From Pseudomonas iridis (GTDB taxonomy: Bacteria; Pseudomonadota; Gammaproteobacteria; Pseudomonadales; Pseudomonadaceae): a stretch of 64,000 nucleotides of DNA. How positions within the stretch are numbered: position 1 is the first letter of the stretch; each line of letters opens with the position of its first letter. The stretch spans positions 62,001-126,000 of the forward strand of contig NZ_JACXXO010000008.1 in assembly GCF_017980685.1 (NCBI RefSeq), in the 5' to 3' direction. The position numbers and the translations under genes were made by a program. Shown here in pieces: positions 8,480-17,239 of this stretch. The notes below the pieces were generated by a model, which did not search any database, was not told where the DNA came from, and worked only from the letters and a program-made list of their open reading frames with translations.

Positions 8480-9244
8480 ATGTACGAATCATTGATGAAA
8501 GTCATCACCGGTTACGGCCTGATCAGCGGCTTCCTGATTGTCGGCCTGACCATGTGGGTGTCCTACTGGATGTCCAACACCTTCACCAAGGGCCGGTTGC
8601 ACGGTTCGGCGATCGCCATTCTGCTCGGGCTGGTGTTGTCCTACGTTGGCGGTGCGCTGACCGGTGGGCAGAAAGGCGTGGTGGATATTCCACTGTTGTC
8701 CGGTATCGGTTTGCTGGGCGGGGCGATGCTGCGTGATTTCGCCATCGTTGCCACGGCGTTCGGCGTGAGTGTTGAAGAGCTCAAGCGGGCCGGGTTTGTC
8801 GGTGTACTGGCGCTGTTTGTCGGGGTGGGCACGTCGTTTGTCGCCGGTGTAGGTGTGGCGATGGCGTTCGGTTATACCGATGCGGTGAGCCTGACCACCA
8901 TCGGCGCGGGGGCGGTGACCTACATTGTCGGCCCGGTTACCGGGGCGGCGATTGGTGCCAGTTCTGAAGTCATGGCGCTGTCGATTGCCGCGGGGTTGAT
9001 CAAGGCCATTCTGGTGATGGTGATGACACCGTTCGTAGCGCCGATCATCGGCTTGAACAACCCGCGCAGTGCGGTGATCTTCGGCGGGTTGATGGGCACT
9101 TCCAGTGGCGTGGCTGGCGGGCTGGCGGCGACGGACCCGAAACTGGTGCCTTACGGTTGCCTGACGGCGGCGTTCTATACCGCGCTTGGGTGTTTGCTTG
9201 GGCCTTCGGTGTTGTTTTTGGTGATGCGGGGGTTGGTGGGATAA
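8480..9244 (+). CDS. madM: Malonate transporter subunit MadM
   Basis: A 254-residue, very hydrophobic partner of MadL, with repeated glycine-rich membrane segments such as TIGAGAVTYIVGPVTGAAIG and GLMGTSSGVAGGLAATDPKL. The ATG at 8480 gives MYESLMKVITGYGLI, the usual opening. A GTG at 8471 overlapping the madL stop is the alternative. It is the last gene of the mdc operon; downstream lie a single repeat arm and the convergent regulator mdcR. Confidence 0.93.
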   Translation: MYESLMKVITGYGLISGFLIVGLTMWVSYWMSNTFTKGRLHGSAIAILLGLVLSYVGGALTGGQKGVVDIPLLSGIGLLGGAMLRDFAIVATAFGVSVEELKRAGFVGVLALFVGVGTSFVAGVGVAMAFGYTDAVSLTTIGAGAVTYIVGPVTGAAIGASSEVMALSIAAGLIKAILVMVMTPFVAPIIGLNNPRSAVIFGGLMGTSSGVAGGLAATDPKLVPYGCLTAAFYTALGCLLGPSVLFLVMRGLVG

Positions 9245-9269
9245 CGGCCGTCTGAAAAGCATGAAGATC

Positions 9270-9324
9270 TGCTCCCTTTGCCTCGCCCCCTTGGGGGAGA
9301 GGGCTGGGGTGAGGGGGCAGCTCT
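9270..9324. repeat. Single arm of the CCCTCACCCC repeat family
   Basis: CCCCCTTGGGGGAGAGGGCT and GGGGTGAGGGGG resemble one outer arm of the ~180-bp repeat at 1736-1914, without its interior. The palindrome between the convergent madM and mdcR may end both transcripts. Confidence 0.65.
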
Positions 9325-9344
9325 TGATCTTGATCTGCTGCTAA

Positions 9345-10265
9345 TCACACCGCCGTCTGGCGATTCGCATACATCCGACACTCCGCCAACAACGCGAGCA
9401 AATTCGGATCGCGCTCCTTGGCCTTCAAAAACACCACGCCAATGTGCTGCTGCAACCGATACTTTTCCTGCAGCGGAATCAGCTTTACCCGGTTCTCGTA
9501 CACCGCCGCAATCCGCCCCGGCAGCAACGCATATCCCACCCCGGAACTGACCATGCTCAGCAGCGTGAAGATGTCATTCACCTGCATCGCCACCTTCGGC
9601 TCGAACCCCGCCTGCCTGAACACCCGATTGCCGTCCTGATGGGTCGCGAAGCCCTGAGTCAAGGTGATGAAGGTTTCATCGCGTACGTCCGCCAGATCAA
9701 CTTCACTGCGCTGGGCAAATCTTGAATCGGCAGGAGTGGCGAGGAAAATGTCATCGGAAAACAGCGCAATCTGCTCGCAATCCGGGTCGTTGATGCTGTC
9801 GTCCAGCGACACCAGAATCGCGTCGACTTCCATGTTTTTCAGCTTGTAGAGCAGGTCGATGTTTGAGCCAAGAATCAGGTCGATGTTGAGTTCGCTGCGA
9901 CGGATCTTCAGGCCCATGATCAGTTGCGGCACGGTTTTCACGGTCAGTGAATACAGCGAGCCGAGTTTGAAGCGTTCGGCGGAGAACCCGGCGGCCTCGC
10001 GGGTCAGGCGTACGCTTTCGACCACGTCCTGGATCAGCTTCTGCGCGCGTTCCTCCAGTACATAGGCGCTTTCCAGCGGCGTCAGGTTGCGGCCTTCGTG
10101 TTTGAACAGCGGGCAGCGCAGGGCGCTTTCCAGCGAGTGAATCGCGCGGTGCACGCTGACGTTGCTGGTCTGCAACTCGGCAGCGGCACGGGCGAGATTG
10201 CCGGTGCGCATGAAAGCGAGGAACACCTCGAGTTTTTTCAGGGTCAACTCTTCGTCGATCAGCAT
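9345..10265 (-). CDS. mdcR: LysR-type regulator of malonate utilisation
   Basis: A 306-residue LysR protein: N-terminal helix-turn-helix (LKKLEVFLAFMRTGNLARAA, then ELQTSNVSVHRAIHSLE) and a C-terminal effector domain from about residue 95. In the family it activates mdc genes in the presence of malonate. It lies convergent to and directly after madM, the usual place of mdcR. Its own start (ATG, 10263-10265) faces a 214-bp gap shared with the divergent hemolysin III-like gene. Confidence 0.9.
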   Translation of the reverse strand: MLIDEELTLKKLEVFLAFMRTGNLARAAAELQTSNVSVHRAIHSLESALRCPLFKHEGRNLTPLESAYVLEERAQKLIQDVVESVRLTREAAGFSAERFKLGSLYSLTVKTVPQLIMGLKIRRSELNIDLILGSNIDLLYKLKNMEVDAILVSLDDSINDPDCEQIALFSDDIFLATPADSRFAQRSEVDLADVRDETFITLTQGFATHQDGNRVFRQAGFEPKVAMQVNDIFTLLSMVSSGVGYALLPGRIAAVYENRVKLIPLQEKYRLQQHIGVVFLKAKERDPNLLALLAECRMYANRQTAV

Positions 10266-10318
10266 GGCGCGGACTCTTTTTTATGTCGGCCGATTGTGCA
10301 CGGTATGCGCCGCTCTTT

Positions 10319-10389
10319 GTAGGAGCTGCCGAAGGCTGCGATCTTTTGCCTTTGAAGATCAAAAGATCGCAGCCTGCGGCAGCTCCTAC
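10319..10389. repeat. REP pair, GTAGGAGCTGCCG family
   Basis: GTAGGAGCTGCCGAAGGCTG at the left and its inverted counterpart ending GCGGCAGCTCCTAC at the right flank GATCTTTTG...CAAAAGATC. It is a second REP family, distinct from the GCTGGCAAGCCAGC type, and sits between divergent genes. Confidence 0.88.
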
Positions 10390-10479
10390 GCGGATTCATG
10401 TTGAACGGAAACATTGCGCTTTTACGCTCAAGGCCCGAGCCTTGCGCGCTGCGGTAATGAATTTTGAGGTGAGCAATAG

Positions 10480-11097
10480 ATGTATCACGGAGAACGATTG
10501 AACGCCTGGACGCATCTGGTCGGGGCAGTGGCGGCTTTTATCGGTGGTGTGTGGATGCTGGTCATCGCCTGCCTCGATGGCAGTCCATGGAAGATCGTCA
10601 GTGTGGCGATTTACGCGTTTACCCTGCTGGTGTTGTACAGCGCATCGACCGTGTACCACAGCGTGCGCGGGCGCAAGAAAGAGATCATGAAGAAGGTCGA
10701 TCACTTCTCGATCTATCTGCTGATCGCCGGCAGCTACACGCCGTTTTGCCTGGTGACCTTGCGCGGGGTATGGGGCTGGACGCTGTTCGGGATTGTCTGG
10801 GGGCTGGCGCTGATCGGCATTGTGCAAGAGATCAAACCGCGTTCCGAGGCGCGGATTCTGTCCATCGTGATCTATGCGGTGATGGGCTGGATCGTGCTGG
10901 TGGCAGTCAAGCCGTTACTGGCGGCGTTGGGCGCGACGGGTTTCGCGTGGCTGGCGACGGGCGGGGTTTTGTACACCGTGGGGATTATCTTTTTTGCCCT
11001 GGATCATCGGCTACGACATGCCCACGGAATCTGGCATTTGTTCGTGATTGCCGGGAGTCTGCTGCACTTTGTCGCGATTATGTTTTACGTCTTGTAG
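10480..11097 (+). CDS. Hemolysin III / TrhA (YqfA-like) membrane protein
   Basis: A 205-residue protein with seven predicted membrane helices. It carries the family landmarks ERLNAWTHLVGAVAA (first His), STVYHSVRG with the Ser/His cluster, DHFSIYLLIAGSYTPF and, at the end, HAHGIWHLFVIAGSLLHF. The histidines are the proposed metal site of this PAQR/hemolysin III superfamily. In enterobacteria the homologue TrhA/YqfA is linked to membrane-lipid homeostasis; haemolysis is not implied. ATG 10480 follows GAGGTGAG. Confidence 0.9.
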   Translation: MYHGERLNAWTHLVGAVAAFIGGVWMLVIACLDGSPWKIVSVAIYAFTLLVLYSASTVYHSVRGRKKEIMKKVDHFSIYLLIAGSYTPFCLVTLRGVWGWTLFGIVWGLALIGIVQEIKPRSEARILSIVIYAVMGWIVLVAVKPLLAALGATGFAWLATGGVLYTVGIIFFALDHRLRHAHGIWHLFVIAGSLLHFVAIMFYVL

Positions 11098-11109
11098 ACC
11101 GAGGCGCTG

Positions 11110-11207
11110 CTAATCGCTGGCAAGCCAGCTCCCACAGGATTCAGTGTTGTTCACAACTGTTGTGGCCAACAAAGTACCTGTGGGAGCTGGCTTGCCAGCG
11201 ATGGCGC
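11110..11207. repeat. REP pair (GCTGGCAAGCCAGC family)
   Basis: Inverted ATCGCTGGCAAGCCAGCTCC arms lie at the convergent ends of the hemolysin III-like gene and rsmE. The right arm abuts the rsmE stop. Confidence 0.88.
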
Positions 11208-11208
11208 C

Positions 11209-11928
11209 CTAGAAATCACCCCAAAGTTGCTGGGCCACCGCCAACGCAACCACCGGCGCTGTCTCGGTGCGCAACACGCGCGGCCCAAGGCGCGCAGCAT
11301 GAAAACCATTGCCCTTGGCCTGCTCGACCTCGGCCTCGGACAAGCCGCCCTCCGGCCCGATCAGAAACGCCAGTGTCGAAGGTTTGGCATGGCTCACCAG
11401 CGGCTCGGCCACCGGGTGCAGTACCAGTTTCAACTCGGCGTCGGTCTGCTTGATCCAGTCCGCCAGCAGTACCGGTGGATGAATCACCGGGACCCGCGAA
11501 CGACCACATTGCTCACATGCGCTGATCGCCACCTGACGCCAGTGCTGCAAGCGTTTGTCAGCGCGCTCGTCTTTGAGGCGAACTTCACAGCGATCGCTGA
11601 AGATCGGCGTGATTTCATTGACGCCCAGTTCGGTGGCTTTCTGGATCGCCCAGTCCATCCGCTCGCCGCGGGACAGGCCCTGGCCGAGATGGATTTGCAG
11701 CGGTGATTCGATCTGTCCGGCGAACTGCTCGTCGATCTGCACCACCACGCGTTTCTTGCCGACTTCCAGCAAGGAACCGCGAAACTCATGGCCGGAACCG
11801 TCGAACATCTGCACCGCATCACCCTCGGCCATGCGCAGTACGCGGCTGATGTAATGCGCCTGCGCTTCCGGCAGTTCGTGTTGGCCGGTGCTTAGCGGGG
11901 CATCGATAAAGAAGCGGGACAGTCTCAT
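11209..11928 (-). CDS. rsmE: 16S rRNA (uracil1498-N3)-methyltransferase RsmE
   Basis: RsmE methylates U1498 of 16S rRNA in the assembled 30S subunit, using SAM. The 239-residue protein has the N-terminal PUA-like domain (ALPEAQAHYISRVLRM region) and the C-terminal SPOUT knot: FLIGPEGGLSEAEVEQA followed by LGPRVLRTETAPVVAL, both signature motifs. Start ATG at 11928 (minus strand). Next gene upstream is bioA, also on the minus strand but separated by a REP pair. Confidence 0.96.
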   Translation of the reverse strand: MRLSRFFIDAPLSTGQHELPEAQAHYISRVLRMAEGDAVQMFDGSGHEFRGSLLEVGKKRVVVQIDEQFAGQIESPLQIHLGQGLSRGERMDWAIQKATELGVNEITPIFSDRCEVRLKDERADKRLQHWRQVAISACEQCGRSRVPVIHPPVLLADWIKQTDAELKLVLHPVAEPLVSHAKPSTLAFLIGPEGGLSEAEVEQAKGNGFHAARLGPRVLRTETAPVVALAVAQQLWGDF

Positions 11929-11961
11929 GCGGGGTCTCTGTAAAAAGTGTAAAAATCTGGC

Positions 11962-12034
11962 GGCCCCATCGCTGGCAAGCCAGCTCCCACAAGGACTTGC
12001 GCAGACCCTGTGGGAGCTGGCTTGCCAGCGATGA
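11962..12034. repeat. Compact REP pair (GCTGGCAAGCCAGC family)
   Basis: Two inverted arms with an unusually short spacer (about 20 nt: ACAAGGACTTGCGCAGACCC) lie between rsmE and bioA. Confidence 0.88.
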
Positions 12035-12073
12035 CGGTAGTCCGGTCACCGCTGAAGCTTAAGTTGCAATAGA

Positions 12074-13480
12074 TCAACCCGGATCACGGAAACCGGGATG
12101 GAAATCCTTCGGCACGGCCACGCTGACGCTGTCACGGGTGGCGATGTCGATGCCTTCGCTGGCGACTTCAGCGAGGAAATCGATCTGCTCCGGCGTGATC
12201 ACGTACGGCGGCAGGAAGTACACCACGCTGCCGAGTGGACGCAGCAACGCGCCACGCTCCAGCGCATGCTGGAACACCTTCAGGCCGCGGCGCTCCTGCC
12301 AAGGGTAGGCCTCTTTGGTGGCTTTATCCTTGACCATCTCGATGGCCAGGACCATGCCGGTCTGACGCACTTCGCTGACGTTCGGGTGATCGACCAGGTG
12401 CGCCGTCGCCGACGCCATGCGCTGGGCGAGTGCCTTGTTGTTCTCGATCACGTTGTCCTGCTCGAAGATATCCAGCGTCGCCAACGCCGCCGCACACGCC
12501 AGCGGATTGCCGGTGTAGCTGTGCGAGTGGAGGAAGGCGCGCAGGGTTGGATAGTCGTCGTAGAACGCGCTGTAGACATCGTCGGTGGTCAGGCACGCGG
12601 CCAGCGGCAGGTAGCCGCCGGTCAGGGCCTTGGACAGACAGAGGAAGTCCGGACGAATGCCGGCCTGCTCGCAGGCGAACATCGTCCCGGTGCGGCCAAA
12701 GCCGACGGCGATTTCGTCGAGGATCAGGTGCACGCCGTAACGGTCGCAGGCCTCGCGCAGCAGCTTGAGGTACACCGGGTGGTACATGCGCATGCCGCCG
12801 GCGCCCTGAATCAGTGGCTCGACGATCACTGCCGCAACGCTGTCATGGTTCTCGGCCAATGTCTGTTCCATCGCGGCGAACATATTGCGCGAGTGCTCTT
12901 CCCAGCTCATCCCTTGCGGACGCCCGTAGCAATCCGGGCTCGGCACCTTGATGGTGTCCATCAGCAGGGCTTTGTAGGTTTCGGTGAACAGCGGCACGTC
13001 GCCGACCGCCATCGCCGCCATGGTTTCGCCGTGGTAGCTGTTGGTCAGGGTAACGAAGCGTTTCTTGGCGGGCATGCCGCGGTTGAGCCAGTAGTGAAAG
13101 CTCATTTTCAGCGCGACTTCGATGCAGGACGAACCGTTATCGGCGTAGAACACCCGGTTCAGGCCTTCCGGCGTCATCTTCACCAGACGTTCGGACAGCT
13201 CGATCACCGGTTGATGGCTGAAACCGGCGAGAATCACGTGCTCCAGTTGGTCGACCTGATCCTTGATGCGCTGGTTGATCCGCGGGTTGGCGTGGCCGAA
13301 CACGTTGACCCACCACGAGCTGACCGCGTCGAGGTAGCGCTTGCCTTCGAAATCTTCGAGCCAGACGCCTTCGCCGCGCTTGATCGGGATCAGCGGCAGT
13401 TGTTCGTGGTCTTTCATCTGGGTGCAGGGATGCCACAACACCGCGAGATCGCGTTGCATCCACTGATTATTAAGGCCCAT
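12074..13480 (-). CDS. bioA: Adenosylmethionine-8-amino-7-oxononanoate aminotransferase
   Basis: BioA transfers the amino group of SAM to 8-amino-7-oxononanoate, giving diaminopelargonate in biotin synthesis. The 468-residue class III aminotransferase shows [10 protein letters not shown] near the start, VNSWW-type substrate contact ([15 protein letters not shown]), [19 protein letters not shown], and the pyridoxal-phosphate lysine in [18 protein letters not shown] at 13480 is preceded by GAGGAG. No other biotin gene is adjacent, as is common for bioA in Pseudomonas. Confidence 0.95.
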   Translation of the reverse strand: MGLNNQWMQRDLAVLWHPCTQMKDHEQLPLIPIKRGEGVWLEDFEGKRYLDAVSSWWVNVFGHANPRINQRIKDQVDQLEHVILAGFSHQPVIELSERLVKMTPEGLNRVFYADNGSSCIEVALKMSFHYWLNRGMPAKKRFVTLTNSYHGETMAAMAVGDVPLFTETYKALLMDTIKVPSPDCYGRPQGMSWEEHSRNMFAAMEQTLAENHDSVAAVIVEPLIQGAGGMRMYHPVYLKLLREACDRYGVHLILDEIAVGFGRTGTMFACEQAGIRPDFLCLSKALTGGYLPLAACLTTDDVYSAFYDDYPTLRAFLHSHSYTGNPLACAAALATLDIFEQDNVIENNKALAQRMASATAHLVDHPNVSEVRQTGMVLAIEMVKDKATKEAYPWQERRGLKVFQHALERGALLRPLGSVVYFLPPYVITPEQIDFLAEVASEGIDIATRDSVSVAVPKDFHPGFRDPG

Positions 13481-13701
13481 TTACAGTCTCCTCGAGGCGG
13501 CTCGCGACAGGCGCGGGCAAACAATCGCGCAAGCCTATGCAATGCATCGCGCGGGAACAACCCATTGTGTCGATTGAGCTACTTTGTATGAGCCGATAGA
13601 CGTCGCTGGCGGCGTTTTGATGGCTAACGTATTCTTCGCTGTTCTTTGGGTCGTCTGACCCGCACAACTGCTTTTTTCTGTGTATTTCCGGAGTTCGCTG
13701 A

Positions 13702-15477
13702 ATGTCTGTCGGTTGGCTGCGCGCCTGTGCGCTGGTGATGTTGGGGCTGTTCAGCGTTACGGCGCTGGCCAAGGATAAAACTGCAATCGTCATCGGCGGC
13801 GGCCTGTCGGGCCTGACAGCCGCTTACGAACTGCAAAACAAAGGCTGGCAGGTCACGCTGCTCGAAGCCAAGCCAAGCCTGGGCGGTCGCTCGGGCATGG
13901 CCACCAGCGAGTGGATCGGCAACGACAAAACCCAGCCGGTACTGAACAAGTACGTCTCGACGTTCAAGCTCGGCACCACCCCTGCACCGGAATTCGTACG
14001 CACGCCGGGTTATCTGATCGACGGCGAGTATTTTTCCGCTGCCGACCTGGCGACCAAGCAACCAGCCACCGCCGATGCCTTGAAGCGCTACCAGAAAACC
14101 CTCGACGATCTGGCGCGCTCGATCGACGATCCACAGAACCCGGCAGCGACCAACACCCTGCACGCACTCGACCAGATCACCGTGTCGAGCTGGCTCGACA
14201 AACAGAATCTGCCAGCCACTGCGCGTCAGTTGATCAACCAGGACATCCGCACCCACTACGACGAGCCTTCGCGTCTGTCGCTGCTGTATTTCGCCCAGCA
14301 GAACCGCGTGTACCGCGGCGTCTCCGACCGTGACTTGCGCGCCTCGCGTCTGGTCGGCGGCAGCCAGGTGCTGGCGCAAGCGTTCGTCAAACAGATCAAG
14401 ACCATCAAGACCAACTCGCCCGTGTCGGCTATCAGCCAGGACAAGGACGGCGTGACCGTCAAGGTTGGCAGCGTCGGTTACCAGGCCGATTACGTCGTGC
14501 TGGCTGTGCCGCTGCGTGCATTGAACAAGATTCAGCTGACCCCGGCGCTGGATGCCCAGCGTCTGGCAGCCATCAAGGGCACCAACTACGGTTGGCGCGA
14601 CCAGATCATGCTGAAGTTCAAGACGCCGGTGTGGGAAAGCAAGTCGCGCATGTCCGGCGAGATCTACAGCAACACCGGTCTGGGCATGTTGTGGATCGAG
14701 CCCGCGCTGAAGGGCGGTGCCAACGTGGTGATCAACCTGTCCGGCGACAATGCCCGCGTGATGCAGGCATTTGGCGACAAGCAGATGGTCGATCAGGTGC
14801 TGATTCGTCTACACGCGTTTTATCCACAGGCCCGTGGCTCGTTCACTGGTTATGAGATCCGTCGCTACAGCACCGACCCGTCGATGGGCGGCGCGTACCT
14901 CGCCTATGGCCCGGGCCAGATCAGCAAGTTCTGGCGCGTCTGGGAGCGTCCGCTGCAGCGCGTAGCGTTTGCCGGCGAACACACCGACACCTTGTACCCG
15001 GGCACTCTGGAAGGGGCGCTGCGCACCGGTCAGCGTGCGGCCAGCCAGGTTGAAGATCTGGCGGCAGGCAAATCATTTGAACCGGCCAAAGTGATCCCGG
15101 CCGCAGCAGCGGCGGGCGCGGCAGGTGCCGTAGCAGCGAAGAAGGGCAACTTCTTCAGCAACCTGTTCGGTGGTTCGGATGATGAGAAGAAGCCAGAGCC
15201 TGTGAAAGCTCCAGAGCCAGCTCCCGTGGCCCCAGCGCCGGCACCAATTCCGGCACCTGCGCCAGCTCCTGTGGAAGCGCCGAAGCCAGCCGCGCCGGTA
15301 AAAGCCGAGCCTGCGAAAAAAGCCGCGGCCAAGCCAGCAGCGAAGAAACCTGCGGCGAAAACCGAAGCTAAAAAGCCAGCGGCGAAACCGGCGGCCAAAC
15401 CGGCGGCGAAAAAGGCTGAGCCGGCGAAGAAGCCAGCAGCCAAGCCTGCGGCAACGACCGAGACCAAGGCGCAGTAA
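13702..15477 (+). CDS. Exported FAD-dependent amine oxidase-like protein with Lys/Ala/Pro-rich tail
   Basis: A 591-residue protein in two parts. Residues 1-23 look like a signal peptide (VMLGLFSVTALA). Residues ~27-455 are a flavin amine oxidase domain: the FAD motif VIGGGLSGLTAAYELQNKG at the front and, near the end, FAGEHTDTLYPGTLEGALRTG, the second FAD contact. From ~460 the protein becomes low-complexity: an Ala-rich stretch, KKGNFFSNLFGG, a Pro/Ala linker (~499-530), and a histone H1-like PAKKA-type repeat to the C-terminus. The substrate is unknown. The tail resembles AlgP/H1-type sequences, might bind nucleic acid or anionic polymer, and is unusual on an exported oxidase. ATG 13702 follows GGAG; the promoter region is shared with divergent bioA. 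Confidence 0.85.
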   Translation: MSVGWLRACALVMLGLFSVTALAKDKTAIVIGGGLSGLTAAYELQNKGWQVTLLEAKPSLGGRSGMATSEWIGNDKTQPVLNKYVSTFKLGTTPAPEFVRTPGYLIDGEYFSAADLATKQPATADALKRYQKTLDDLARSIDDPQNPAATNTLHALDQITVSSWLDKQNLPATARQLINQDIRTHYDEPSRLSLLYFAQQNRVYRGVSDRDLRASRLVGGSQVLAQAFVKQIKTIKTNSPVSAISQDKDGVTVKVGSVGYQADYVVLAVPLRALNKIQLTPALDAQRLAAIKGTNYGWRDQIMLKFKTPVWESKSRMSGEIYSNTGLGMLWIEPALKGGANVVINLSGDNARVMQAFGDKQMVDQVLIRLHAFYPQARGSFTGYEIRRYSTDPSMGGAYLAYGPGQISKFWRVWERPLQRVAFAGEHTDTLYPGTLEGALRTGQRAASQVEDLAAGKSFEPAKVIPAAAAAGAAGAVAAKKGNFFSNLFGGSDDEKKPEPVKAPEPAPVAPAPAPIPAPAPAPVEAPKPAAPVKAEPAKKAAAKPAAKKPAAKTEAKKPAAKPAAKPAAKKAEPAKKPAAKPAATTETKAQ

Positions 15478-15495
15478 AGCCTTGCGGTGATGAAG

Positions 15496-15525
15496 AAGCG
15501 CGGCGCTTGTGCCGCGCTTTTTTTT
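15496..15525 (+). terminator. Rho-independent terminator after the flavin oxidase
   Basis: AGCGCGGC and GCCGCGCT form an 8-bp GC-rich stem with a short loop, followed by eight or more T residues. Confidence 0.92.
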
Positions 15526-15531
15526 GCCTGT

Positions 15532-15630
15532 CAGATCGCTTTCGCGAGCAGGCTCGCCCCCACATTCGAGCGGGGTCTTCAACTGGAATGCGATTCCCTG
15601 TGGGAGCGAGCCTGCTCGCGAAGGGGCCTG
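15532..15630. repeat. REP pair (GCGAGCCTGCTCGC family)
   Basis: The inverted arms TTCGCGAGCAGGCTCGC and GCGAGCCTGCTCGCGAA flank ~45 nt. This is a sequence variant of the main REP family, directly behind the terminator. Confidence 0.88.
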
Positions 15631-15814
15631 TTCAGTCATACCCATTCCCTTGCCTTGCAACAACCTCCCACCACAACTTCTCCTTTAATCTTTCCTTAAC
15701 ACGCCACTTTCAGACTCTTCATCGTATTTCTCGATATTTCAAAGCGAAATTTTCCGCTTTAATTCGGTAGATAACTCGCTAGTCTTGGTTCGCAGTTCTC
15801 ACAGGATTTGGGCA

Positions 15815-16366
15815 ATGCAGCTACGTAACTCTTCTTCGCGCTATGGTTGGGTCAGCATCTTCATGCACTGGGGTGTGGCGCTGGTGGTCTTCGGACTGTT
15901 CGCGCTGGGCCTGTGGATGGTGGGGCTGGATTACTACAGCACCTGGCGCAAAGACGCGCCGGATCTGCACAAGAGCATTGGTCTGGTGCTGCTTGGTGTG
16001 ATGGTGTTGCGGGTGTTGTGGCGTTTTATCAGCCCACCGCCGCCGACGCTGCAAAGCTACAGTCGCATGACCCGTATCGGCGCTAAATTCGGCCACGGGT
16101 TTCTGTATCTCGCGCTGTTCGCTGTGATGCTTGCCGGTTACCTGATTTCCACCGCAGACGGTGTCGGTATTCCGGTGTTTGGCCTGTTTGAAGTTCCTGC
16201 ACTGGTTTCCGGGCTACCGGATCAGGCAGATACCGCTGGGGTGATTCATCTCTGGCTCGCGTGGGCGGTGGTAATTTTTTCCGGTCTCCATGCGTTGGCA
16301 GCATTGAAGCACCACTTTATCGATCGTGATGCGACCCTCACTCGAATGCTCGGTCGCAAAGCCTGA
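15815..16366 (+). CDS. Cytochrome b561 family protein (CybB-like)
   Basis: A 183-residue four-helix membrane cytochrome. Candidate haem ligands are histidines in [31 protein letters not shown] and [12 protein letters not shown], the pattern of bacterial di-haem cytochrome b561, which takes electrons from quinol in the inner membrane. The ATG at 15815 gives [12 protein letters not shown] and follows CAGGA; an upstream in-frame GTG/ATG region lacks a ribosome site. It is 32 bp before a YceI gene, a pairing seen in many proteobacteria. Confidence 0.9.
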   Translation: MQLRNSSSRYGWVSIFMHWGVALVVFGLFALGLWMVGLDYYSTWRKDAPDLHKSIGLVLLGVMVLRVLWRFISPPPPTLQSYSRMTRIGAKFGHGFLYLALFAVMLAGYLISTADGVGIPVFGLFEVPALVSGLPDQADTAGVIHLWLAWAVVIFSGLHALAALKHHFIDRDATLTRMLGRKA

Positions 16367-16398
16367 AATTCAACCTCGACTCCAAAGGAAAACAAAGC

Positions 16399-16977
16399 AT
16401 GTTGAAAAAGACTCTGGCCGCTCTGGCAATCGGTTCTGCCGTTCTGTCCGCCAACGTAATGGCTGCTGACTATGTCGTTGATAAAGAAGGCCAGCACGCC
16501 TTCGTCGACTTCAAGATCAGCCACCTGGGCTACAGCTTCATCACCGGTACTTTCAAGGACATCGACGGCAAGTTCAGCTTCGACGCGGCCAAGCCTGAAG
16601 ACAGCAAGATCGAGTTCAACGTCAACACCGCCAGCGTGTTCACCAATCACGCCGAACGCGACAAGCACATCGCCAGCGCAGACTTCCTCAATGCCAGCAA
16701 GTTTGGCAAAGCGACTTTCGTCTCCACCAGCGTCAAGTCCACCGGCGCGAACACCGCTGACGTGACTGGCGACCTGACCCTTCTGGGCGTCACCAAGCCA
16801 GTGGTTGTCAAAGCCACTTTCCTGGGTGAAGGCAAGGATCCATGGGGCGGCTACCGTGCAGGCTTCGAAGGCACCACCAGCATCAAGCGTTCCGATTTCG
16901 GCAAGCAGAAAGACCTGGGTCCTAAGTCCGACGCGGTCGAGCTGTACGTTTCGTTTGAAGGCGTGAAAGCGAAGTAA
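16399..16977 (+). CDS. Periplasmic YceI family protein
   Basis: A 192-residue protein with a clear signal peptide ([18 protein letters not shown], cleavage before ADY) and a lipocalin-like YceI domain that binds polyisoprenoids in family members: [20 protein letters not shown], then [12 protein letters not shown], then [17 protein letters not shown], then [18 protein letters not shown]. It follows cytochrome b561 in the same transcript; the pair may relate to quinone or isoprenoid handling. AAAGGA precedes the ATG. Confidence 0.93.
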   Translation: MLKKTLAALAIGSAVLSANVMAADYVVDKEGQHAFVDFKISHLGYSFITGTFKDIDGKFSFDAAKPEDSKIEFNVNTASVFTNHAERDKHIASADFLNASKFGKATFVSTSVKSTGANTADVTGDLTLLGVTKPVVVKATFLGEGKDPWGGYRAGFEGTTSIKRSDFGKQKDLGPKSDAVELYVSFEGVKAK

Positions 16978-16993
16978 TTTTTCGCCAGCCACA

Positions 16994-17031
16994 CAAAAAC
17001 GCCCCCGGTTGAAAAGCCGGGGGCGTTTTTT
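16994..17031 (+). terminator. Rho-independent terminator after yceI
   Basis: GCCCCCGG and CCGGGGGC form a stem around TTGAAAAG, followed by GTTTTTTA. The AAAAAC on the left suggests weak activity on the other strand. Confidence 0.92.
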
Positions 17032-17040
17032 ATTGCCTGC

Positions 17041-17058
17041 CACACACACACACACACA
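17041..17058. repeat. (CA)9 dinucleotide tract
   Basis: Nine consecutive CA units lie between a terminator and a REP pair, outside any gene. Such tracts can slip during replication, but nothing here places one where length changes would switch a gene. Confidence 0.95.
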
Positions 17059-17061
17059 TCC

Positions 17062-17159
17062 CCCTGTGGGAGCGAGCCTGCTCGCGAAGGCGTAGTGTCA
17101 GCCAGCATCCATATTGGATGTGCTGACATCTTCGCGAGCAGGCTCGCTCCCACAGGGGA
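17062..17159. repeat. REP pair (GCGAGCCTGCTCGC family)
   Basis: Inverted TGTGGGAGCGAGCCTGCTCG arms lie between the convergent yceI and rhlE genes. Confidence 0.9.
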
Positions 17160-17187
17160 AGGTGTGTACAGGGTTGGCGTTGCGTAT

Positions 17188-17225
17188 AAAAAATGCCCCG
17201 GCTCTTGCGAACCGGGGCATTTTTC
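17188..17225 (-). terminator. Rho-independent terminator of rhlE (bidirectional form)
   Basis: AATGCCCCGG and CCGGGGCATT pair with a short loop. On the minus strand the stem is followed by six T residues, 12 bp after the rhlE stop; on the plus strand by five. Confidence 0.9.
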
Positions 17226-17239
17226 ATTGCGGCATCAAA

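Noticed and set aside
17041..17058. The (CA)9 tract as a phase-variation switch.
   Set aside because: It lies between a terminator and a REP pair, downstream of both flanking convergent genes, so a length change would not affect a reading frame or promoter.
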